Origin: a bacterium
Lineage (GTDB): Bacteria > Latescibacterota > UBA2968 > GCA-2709665
Assembly: GCA_027619145.1 (NCBI GenBank)
Contig: JAQCGA010000020.1
Coordinates: 1-16,321 of the forward strand
DNA: 16,321 nucleotides
Direction of reading: 5' to 3'
Shown piece by piece: positions 7,662-12,747 of this stretch. The notes under the pieces were generated by a model. The model did not search any database and had not been told where the DNA came from. It saw nothing but the letters and a program-made list of their open reading frames with translations. A program made the position numbers and the translations under genes. The first letter of the stretch is position 1; the number at the start of each line of letters is the position of its first letter.

Positions 7662-7719
7662 AGGTTGTATCTGAAAAGTCGCTTTGTACGTTCCCTATTG
7701 GAGTTTTCAGACAGAACCT
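7662..7719 (+). promoter_or_regulatory. long imperfect stem-loop in the leader of the 95-residue gene
   Basis: TCTGAAAA (7670-7677) pairs with TTTTCAGA (7704-7711). An outer AGGTT (7662-7666) pairs with AACCT (7715-7719). The two helices are separated by a 3x3 internal loop and close a 26-base apical loop. Together they give 13 pairs ending about 50 bases before ATG 7771. It would form the very 5-prime end of the predicted mRNA. It matches no riboswitch class that I recognise. It could stabilise the mRNA, bind a protein, or be a DNA operator. Confidence 0.45.
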
Positions 7720-7770
7720 CGTTTGGAACAAAAAAGGCATTCCGAAATTCGCTTTCAAGGAGGCAGCCGC

Positions 7771-8058
7771 ATGGCGGAAACGGTAGATGAACTGACCGTG
7801 AATTATGAGGAAGATGGTAAGCAGTTGTGCAAAGAACTGGATAAGTTCGTATTGTCGAAAGGTGCCTGGGCCACCGTGATGTTTCTGTACCAGGATCTGA
7901 ACCGCCAGACCGATGAGTTTGGCCCCAAGAAGGTGTCGATTCGGCGGTACCAGAAGCGAGATGGATCGTACATGTCGCGGAGTAAGTTCAATATTTCGAG
8001 TATGGACCAGGCTGAAAAAATCGTTCAGGCCTTGCAAAACTGGAGCAAAGAAGATTGA
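7771..8058 (+). CDS. 95-residue protein of unknown function
   Basis: I do not recognise a named family. The protein is soluble, with an acidic start (MAETVDELTVNYEEDG), a probably helical segment with a WATVMFLYQDL core around 30-43, and a basic beta-like stretch KKVSIRRYQKRDG followed by SKFNISSMDQAEKIVQAL. The basic strand-turn-strand then helix faintly recalls PC4-like nucleic-acid-binding proteins, but that is only an impression. There is no signal peptide or membrane segment. The frame is open to 7684, but ATG 7771 is clearly the start, with AAGGAGG (7757-7763) at 7 bases. The gene stands alone between its promoter candidate and a strong terminator at 8077. Confidence 0.85.
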   Translation: MAETVDELTVNYEEDGKQLCKELDKFVLSKGAWATVMFLYQDLNRQTDEFGPKKVSIRRYQKRDGSYMSRSKFNISSMDQAEKIVQALQNWSKED

Positions 8059-8076
8059 GTCAGGGCACCGGAGAAC

Positions 8077-8112
8077 AAAAGCGGACGGGAGAGAAATTTC
8101 CCGTCCGCTTTT
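8077..8112. terminator. strong bidirectional intrinsic terminator
   Basis: A perfect 14-bp stem (AAAAGCGGACGGGA at 8077-8090 with its complement at 8099-8112) closes an 8-base loop and is followed by further T. It ends the 95-residue gene on plus. Because A-runs precede the stem it also serves the minus strand, where the PIN toxin gene stops at 8113, right against the stem. Confidence 0.92.
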
Positions 8113-8532
8113 TTATGTACCCCGTTCTTCCGGGCAAATCAGTGCGACGGTGGGGAAATAGGCTTTGATTCGAGCTGGGTCGCGGGTCAGAAGAGGAAAT
8201 TGGGCCACAGCCGCGTGTGCACCAATAAAGAAATCAGGAAGGGGAGACGTTCGGGCACCTTTTCGTTTTCGGTACTGGACAAAGGCTTTGCCGGCAAGAA
8301 AAAGAGCCTCCCTCGGCACGGGTGCCAATTTAAGGTCACAGCCCAACAGGGCAGTTTCGAATGGCTCGATCTGGTGAAATCCGATAGAAACTTCGGCATA
8401 AATGATTGGATTGATGTAGAGCGGGTTGTTTGCGCCGCATCGTTCCAGAGCGGTTTCGGACCAGGCTGCCCAGGATGGGTCGTTGCTGAACAGGTCCAGG
8501 ATTACGCTTGAATCTACCAGTACACCGTTCAC
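8113..8532 (-). CDS. vapC: PIN-domain ribonuclease toxin (VapC type)
   Basis: A 139-residue PIN domain of the usual VapC length. The four acidic residues that bind Mg2+/Mn2+ in the nuclease site are present: D7 in VLVDSSVIL, E47 in IIYAEV, D100 in LPDFFIGAHA and D118 in LLTRDPARI. Known VapC toxins cleave tRNA or rRNA when freed from their antitoxin. It starts with GTG at 8532 and overlaps the antitoxin gene by 4 bases (GTGA), the usual translational coupling. The stop abuts the terminator at 8077-8112. The active site looks intact. The RNA target cannot be inferred. Confidence 0.93.
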   Translation of the reverse strand: MNGVLVDSSVILDLFSNDPSWAAWSETALERCGANNPLYINPIIYAEVSIGFHQIEPFETALLGCDLKLAPVPREALFLAGKAFVQYRKRKGARTSPLPDFFIGAHAAVAQFPLLTRDPARIKAYFPTVALICPEERGT

Positions 8533-8753
8533 ACATCCCCCCGGGTCAGTGTGAGGATTTCATCTGTGCTCATACGGACGGTGGCTGCGCCACGAAACCG
8601 ACGGAACCGTGTGGAAGGTGTGGGTCTGTCTGTTTTCGTGATATATACGCGTTCGCCGTCTTCTATAAAATCGACTTCGCTGTGCGGTAAAATGTTCAGT
8701 TTTTCTCGAATCTTCTGGGGGATTGTGACCTGTCCCTTCGTCGTTACGCGCAT
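8529..8753 (-). CDS. vapB: AbrB/MazE-fold antitoxin (VapB type)
   Basis: A 74-residue antitoxin. Residues 1-45 form the swapped-hairpin AbrB/SpoVT DNA-binding fold: MRVTTKGQVTIPQKIREKL, then a beta pair ending VYITKTD. The C-terminal tail (about 46-74, with FRRFRGAATVRMSTDEILTL) is the part expected to wrap around the toxin. ATG 8753 has AGGAGG (8761-8766) at 7 bases. It overlaps the toxin gene by 4 bases. Proteins of this type repress their own promoter with the toxin as co-repressor, and repeats suitable for this lie at 8771-8798. Confidence 0.93.
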   Translation of the reverse strand: MRVTTKGQVTIPQKIREKLNILPHSEVDFIEDGERVYITKTDRPTPSTRFRRFRGAATVRMSTDEILTLTRGDV

Positions 8754-8770
8754 AAAGTAACCTCCTGAAT

Positions 8771-8798
8771 GTAAGAGTATTACTTTAAATAGTATTAC
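8771..8798. promoter_or_regulatory. repeats likely serving as vapBC operator
   Basis: AGTATTAC occurs twice, at 8776-8783 and 8791-8798, 15 bases apart. GTAA at 8771-8774 adds an inverted half to the first copy. The repeats overlap and flank the predicted -10 (8789-8794) of the antitoxin promoter. Autorepression is inferred from the family, not shown. Confidence 0.5.
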
Positions 8799-8817
8799 CT
8801 TTTGGTCCCGATGTCAA
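8789..8817 (-). promoter_or_regulatory. vapBC promoter candidate
   Basis: On the minus strand a consensus TTGACA (8817-8812) is followed after exactly 17 bases by TACTAT (8794-8789). This gives a start near 8782, about 30 bases before the antitoxin ATG. Confidence 0.6.
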
Positions 8818-8848
8818 GCGTTCTGCTTTGAGGGGGGCGGTTGACAGC

Positions 8849-11551
8849 TCACATTGAAATTCCCAGCAGGCCGCGCGTCACCTGGAAATCTGTGTTGCCC
8901 TGCTGGGAGGCTTTGGGTATGAGGGTTCTGGAGGCGGTAGCCAGTACGGCTTTCAGGAGTGCGGTTTCTCCGCCTGGGCCGTCTGGAAGGACCAGATCAA
9001 GATCCGATCCAAACGCGGCTGCAACTCTGGCCTCTGCGGTCATTTGGAGCATGGGGAGCATGGGGTGGCCCTGCATGGGATGTTCGCCGGTATACGCCAG
9101 GAAAAATTCGACACCGGTGCCGCCCAGGCCTGTGAGTATTTCCACCCAGTGGCCGGTCTGGGTTTCCATCACGTGGAAACCGGGCCGGCGTGCGGGTTGG
9201 CCGTAGGCGAGGGTGGGGGTTGCCGGGGCTTCCACGAAGGTCTGGGTACGGAAGATATCGTTTTCGAGGAGGCTGTCCGAGTCTGGAATAACGAGGGTGG
9301 CTCCGTGGCCAGCCAGTCTTCGGGCGAGGCTGGAAAGGGTTCTGGCTGCATGTGGATTGACCGGGCCTGTGCTGAGGAGGCCGATTCGAAGCGCATTCAG
9401 CCCAGCAGGTTCCAGTGCTGGCGGGGTGTCTTCGGACAGGCGGGAGGCGAACCAGGCTTCAATTTTATCCAGGGAGTTTTCTATGCCGCCATCGAGTTGT
9501 ACGCTGCCCCAACCGAATTGATCTGGGCTCAGGCCCAGGGCGTGGAGTTCGTGTTTCATATAGTCGTTGTGGGTCTTTTCACAGCCGTGTTCCAGGAGAA
9601 AGCCGTGCTGAACCAGCGGATGGGTGAGATATCCGAGCAGGGTGCGTGCGTAGAGCTGTTCGGATATGCTCCCGGAGGCCATGCCGCAACCTTCGGTGTG
9701 AACGAGAGCGACGAATCTGGAAAGGCCTTTGTCCTTCCCCAGCCCTTTTTCAGTGAGATGGTGCGCAGCCATCTGCGCAATTTGTCCGGAGCACAGGCTG
9801 GTCGGGAGGATAAGGCCGATGCGGTCTGTGGACGGTCCGGCCTGCGTGTGCAGGGCCTGGAAGGTGGGAGAGACGCTGGATTCCATGGGTAAAATCGGAA
9901 CAGGCGTTCCATCTGGGATATCCCACTTGCTGAGGTGCTCCAGGTTCTGGGTGCCGGTCTGTTGCCAATCTCGCCAGATGGAGACCTGCGCATGGCCCGC
10001 TCGTTCGCCTTTGGTCAGAGCACCCGATGCCGTTTCTACGGTGAGATCGGTCATCTGCTGGCCCAGCTCGTCCATGGAAATCCCGTCCAGGTAGTCGCCG
10101 GCATTGACGTCCATTTCGTTGGACAACAGTTCGTAGCGTTTGCTGGTGGTAATGACTTTGAGGGTGGGGACAAAAGGAAAATTGGTGATCGAGCCGTTGC
10201 CGGTTACGAAGAAGATCATGTTGCATCCGGAAGCCACCTGTCCTGCGATGCTTTCCAGGTCGTTTCCGGGGCTGTCCATAAAATAATATCCTGGCTCGGT
10301 CATGGGTTCGCTGTAGGCGATGGCGTTGTCCAGGCGCACGTCCGGGTGGCGGTTCATGGCAGCACCAATAGATTTGAGCACAATATTGTATAGACCACGA
10401 TACTTGTTTCCGCCGGACGGGTTGCCTTCGGCAGAGGTTCCGTGCCAGGCGGCCAGTTCTTTGTAGGATTCTACAAAGTGGAGGAAGCGCCGAGCTGTGT
10501 CCAGGTCTTTGGCGTTTTGAAGAATATAGGATTCGGCCCCAATCAGTTCGTCCGTTTCGGCCAGGTTGGCTGTGCCCCCGTGCCGGATGGTTTCTCGGGC
10601 AACCCAAGAAACCAGGGGGTTGCCCGAGATGCCGGAGAAGGCGTCGGAGCCGCCACACTGTAGAGCAATTTTGAGATGGGACAGAGGTTCATCGGTTCGG
10701 ATGTCCTGATTGACCTGATCCATCCAGGTATTGACGATGGTTTCACCCTGGGTCAGGTTTTCTTCAAATCCGCCTTGCAGGGTGAGAAATTCGTGGCGGA
10801 CATCCGAAAGAGGATATCCGGATTGTTCCATAAAGTCGCGTAGCAGGGCGTTGGTGACGGGTTCGGTGCCATAGTCCACGACCAGTACGGCGCCTACGTT
10901 TGGATGGACAATAAATCCGGCGAGGGTGCGCAGCAGGAGATCCAGGTTGTTGGGCCGGGTCTGCCCACCGCCTTCGGTGTGTGCAACTGCCACAATACCA
11001 TCTATATTGGGATATGGTTCTACCAGGCCTTTGAGACGTTCTTCCAGACGGCGGGCGTAGCTGCCCGTTCTGGAAGTCGTGCCCAAAATGACAATGGTGT
11101 TGCGCGTACCTACGCCCCGTGAAGAGGCGCGACAGTAGCCCTTAAACGTTCCCTGGTTCGGTACGGGAGCCACCTGGGTGCCTGGTCGAAAGGTGTTCTC
11201 GTCGAGCGTGTAAGGTTGGATGCTATCTCGAAAATTGGGGATCTTGGGCAGAGCGAAGGGCAGGTTGCGCAGATTCAGGGCTTCGAGCATACCTGTGTTG
11301 CATACATAGGTTCCGGGAGCAATATGGGTTGTGGCAATGCCAAAAGGGAGATGCCAGGAAAGCAGAGGTTGCCCTGCTGGAATGGGTTTCACAGCGAACC
11401 GGTGGCCTTCCAGGATGGTGTGGTCCAGCACAAACTGGTTGTTGTTGTGCTGGATGACCGTGCCCGGGTCCAGGTTGCGGGTGGCAATGGCTACGTTGTC
11501 TTCAGGTAGAGGAAGGCGTCCTATTTCGCTCAGTGGCAATGGGTTTGGCAT
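8849..11551 (-). CDS. UxaA/GarD-family (altronate/galactarate dehydratase-like) protein, internally duplicated
   Basis: A 900-residue protein; UxaA and GarD are about 500. Known members dehydrate altronate or galactarate to keto-deoxy sugar acids. Residues about 18-90 are the SAF-like domain. Residues 145-500 are a full catalytic region: GYCRASSRGVGTRN, HTEGGG (191-196), LQCGGSDAFSGISGNP (297-312), GGNKYRGLYNIVLKS, FVTGNGS (448-454) and EMDVNAGDY (479-487). Residues about 575-870 repeat it in altered form: HTEGCGMASG (618-627), GCEKTH (656-661), GLLSTG where the first half has CGGSDA, then FFLAYTG and LPMLQMT. ATG 11551 is preferred over the open frame to 11695 because AGGAG (11561-11565) lies 9 bases upstream and the family start follows. 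The reaction is uncertain since the motifs are split. Confidence 0.9.
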   Translation of the reverse strand: MPNPLPLSEIGRLPLPEDNVAIATRNLDPGTVIQHNNNQFVLDHTILEGHRFAVKPIPAGQPLLSWHLPFGIATTHIAPGTYVCNTGMLEALNLRNLPFALPKIPNFRDSIQPYTLDENTFRPGTQVAPVPNQGTFKGYCRASSRGVGTRNTIVILGTTSRTGSYARRLEERLKGLVEPYPNIDGIVAVAHTEGGGQTRPNNLDLLLRTLAGFIVHPNVGAVLVVDYGTEPVTNALLRDFMEQSGYPLSDVRHEFLTLQGGFEENLTQGETIVNTWMDQVNQDIRTDEPLSHLKIALQCGGSDAFSGISGNPLVSWVARETIRHGGTANLAETDELIGAESYILQNAKDLDTARRFLHFVESYKELAAWHGTSAEGNPSGGNKYRGLYNIVLKSIGAAMNRHPDVRLDNAIAYSEPMTEPGYYFMDSPGNDLESIAGQVASGCNMIFFVTGNGSITNFPFVPTLKVITTSKRYELLSNEMDVNAGDYLDGISMDELGQQMTDLTVETASGALTKGERAGHAQVSIWRDWQQTGTQNLEHLSKWDIPDGTPVPILPMESSVSPTFQALHTQAGPSTDRIGLILPTSLCSGQIAQMAAHHLTEKGLGKDKGLSRFVALVHTEGCGMASGSISEQLYARTLLGYLTHPLVQHGFLLEHGCEKTHNDYMKHELHALGLSPDQFGWGSVQLDGGIENSLDKIEAWFASRLSEDTPPALEPAGLNALRIGLLSTGPVNPHAARTLSSLARRLAGHGATLVIPDSDSLLENDIFRTQTFVEAPATPTLAYGQPARRPGFHVMETQTGHWVEILTGLGGTGVEFFLAYTGEHPMQGHPMLPMLQMTAEARVAAAFGSDLDLVLPDGPGGETALLKAVLATASRTLIPKASQQGNTDFQVTRGLLGISM

Positions 11552-11627
11552 GTTTTGTTGCTCCTGGTTTTTGGGATAGTACGAAACCCTTTTCTGGTGG
11601 TATTTTTCGGAGAATTCCAACCTTCGC

Positions 11628-11655
11628 AAGGTATGCAAAAACGAATGGATGTCAA
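11628..11655 (-). promoter_or_regulatory. promoter candidate for the UxaA-like gene
   Basis: Minus-strand TTGACA (11655-11650) is followed after 16 bases by TACCTT (11633-11628). The -35 is consensus, the -10 weak. The leader to ATG 11551 would be about 70 bases. Confidence 0.4.
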
Positions 11656-11673
11656 GCGTATTGCGTTTGGAAG

Positions 11674-11704
11674 AAAAAAAAAGGCTCGAAACCATTTTTT
11701 TTTT
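11674..11704. other. A9/T10 tracts between divergent promoters
   Basis: A run of nine A (11674-11682) and a run of ten T (11695-11704) flank a 12-base spacer. They lie upstream of both divergent -35 boxes (11655 on minus, 11714 on plus), where UP-element-like or bent DNA would act. They could also form a weak hairpin. Confidence 0.4.
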
Positions 11705-11713
11705 AATCCACCC

Positions 11714-11743
11714 TTGACACAGGCTGGTTTTGTGGTTTATATT
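11714..11743 (+). promoter_or_regulatory. feo operon promoter candidate
   Basis: Consensus TTGACA (11714-11719), an 18-base spacer and TATATT (11738-11743) predict a start near 11750, at the left end of the perfect inverted repeat 11749-11774. Confidence 0.65.
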
Positions 11744-11748
11744 GCTAA

Positions 11749-11774
11749 CAGATGTTTTACTAATAAAACATCTG
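11749..11774. promoter_or_regulatory. likely operator of the DtxR-type repressor
   Basis: A perfect inverted repeat with 11-base arms (CAGATGTTTTA at 11749-11759, TAAAACATCTG at 11764-11774) and a CTAA centre. It begins at the predicted transcription start of the feo operon. A bound repressor there would block initiation or escape, and the same sequence would form a hairpin at the mRNA 5-prime end. It does not match the classical DtxR consensus (TTAGGTTAGCCTAACCTAA) in sequence. Binding by the adjacent repressor is inferred from position. Confidence 0.65.
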
Positions 11775-11812
11775 GTGTACTACTTAAGTCAAGCGGTTCG
11801 GAAGGAGGGCCA

Positions 11813-12343
11813 ATGACAACGTCTGATGTCTGGAAAGCGTTTGAGGAAAATGAGATTACGCACAGTGTGGCCCACCACCTGGCAGCGATCAATGAATTGA
11901 CCGAAAAGCATGGGTATGCCCGGGTTTCGGATGTGGCACGGTCGCTGGATATTACAAGGGGAAGCGCATCGCTTACCCTGAAGGCCTTAAAAGAAAAGGA
12001 TTTTGTTCTGGAGGATCAGAACAAGTTTCTGCGGCTTTCTGAAACCGGACAGCGCATTGTGGACACGGTGTTGACCAAGCGTGCGGTGGTGCGGAAGTTC
12101 CTGAAAGATGTGTTGCAGGTTGGAGAGCATCAGGCCGAGGTGGATGCCTGCAAGGTGGAACATTTGCTGAGCGAGGAAACAGGGGAAAAGTTGCTGCATT
12201 TCGTTCAGTTTTTGCTTGCAGGTACGCCGGAAGCTATGCAGTTCATCAAAGCATTCTGGGCGGAAAAGAATATCTGTCACGATCTGGCTTCTTGTCCAAT
12301 TTGTGAAGACACGTGCTTGTTGCATGTGCACGACGCAAAATAG
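11813..12343 (+). CDS. DtxR/MntR-family metal-dependent transcriptional repressor
   Basis: A 176-residue regulator. Residues about 15-80 form the winged helix: YARVSDVARSLDITRGSASL is the helix-turn-helix, and ENKF-like DQNKFLRLSETG is the wing. The dimerisation and metal region shows GEHQAEVDACKVEHLLS, with H106, C113, E116 and H117 in the CxxEH pattern. Cys at that place is typical of iron-sensing DtxR/IdeR rather than Mn-sensing MntR. There is no SH3-like third domain. The C-terminus instead holds C155, C161, C164 and C168 plus H171 and H173, possibly an iron-sulfur or extra metal site. ATG 11813 follows AAGGAGGG (11802-11809); an open extension to 11555 is non-coding. It leads the feo operon and probably represses it when iron is plentiful. 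Confidence 0.92.
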   Translation: MTTSDVWKAFEENEITHSVAHHLAAINELTEKHGYARVSDVARSLDITRGSASLTLKALKEKDFVLEDQNKFLRLSETGQRIVDTVLTKRAVVRKFLKDVLQVGEHQAEVDACKVEHLLSEETGEKLLHFVQFLLAGTPEAMQFIKAFWAEKNICHDLASCPICEDTCLLHVHDAK

Positions 12344-12374
12344 CTATTTCAGCCGTTGAAAGGGGATTTTTGAG

Positions 12375-12689
12375 ATGGCGGCAAGACTGGTGAACCTGGC
12401 GGGGATGTTTTTCTTTCGATTTATGCGTTCTGGTGGGCACGGTGAGCAGGTTCTGGGCGGGGTTTCACTACAGAGCCTGGCTGATTGGAAAGAAGGAGAT
12501 CAAGGGGTTGTGCTGGATGTGTTGGGGAATACCCGGTTGTCTTCGCGGGTGAGGGAATTGGGTGTGGCATCCGGCGCGCGCGTACGGGTGTTGCGTGCAG
12601 GTTGTCCAACCGTGATTCAGGTTGAAGAAGGGCGGTTTTGTCTGCGCAGGGCAGATGCTGCTTTGATTCTTGCCCGGCGAGCGGTTTAA
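12375..12689 (+). CDS. feoA: FeoA family ferrous-iron transport accessory protein
   Basis: A 104-residue cytoplasmic protein. Residues about 30-104 form the small SH3-like FeoA beta barrel: VSLQSLADWKEGDQGVVLDV, RVRELGVASGARVRVLRAG and IQVEEGRFCLRRADAALILA. FeoA assists FeoB in Fe2+ uptake, probably by contacting its cytoplasmic region. The first 29 residues (MAARLVNLAGMFFFRFMRSG) are an extension beyond the usual length of about 75-85. An internal start at ATG 12423, inside this extension, is possible but has no good ribosome site. At ATG 12375 an AAAGGGGAT stretch lies upstream. It is 31 bases after the repressor stop and 58 bases before feoB. Confidence 0.9.
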   Translation: MAARLVNLAGMFFFRFMRSGGHGEQVLGGVSLQSLADWKEGDQGVVLDVLGNTRLSSRVRELGVASGARVRVLRAGCPTVIQVEEGRFCLRRADAALILARRAV

Positions 12690-12747
12690 GCAGGTACAGT
12701 GTCAGGTGAATTCAGTATTTATTGTAACAACTGAGGAGTTCTGCGGT

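Noticed and set aside
9044..9892. Long plus-strand open frame of 282 codons opposite the UxaA-like gene
   Set aside because: It is the complement of a well-supported coding region. Its sequence is Gly/Glu-rich and motif-free, with no ribosome site.
9750..10658. 302-codon minus-strand frame in another phase of the UxaA-like gene
   Set aside because: Arg/Pro/His-rich shadow translation; the true frame carries family motifs across the whole interval.
11552..11695. In-frame upstream extension of the UxaA-like gene
   Set aside because: It contains the promoter candidate and A-tract, and the extra residues look random. AGGAG precedes ATG 11551.
11555..11812. In-frame upstream extension of the DtxR-type gene
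   Set aside because: It would run through both divergent promoters, the A/T tracts and the operator. The strong ribosome site and family-typical start are at 11813.
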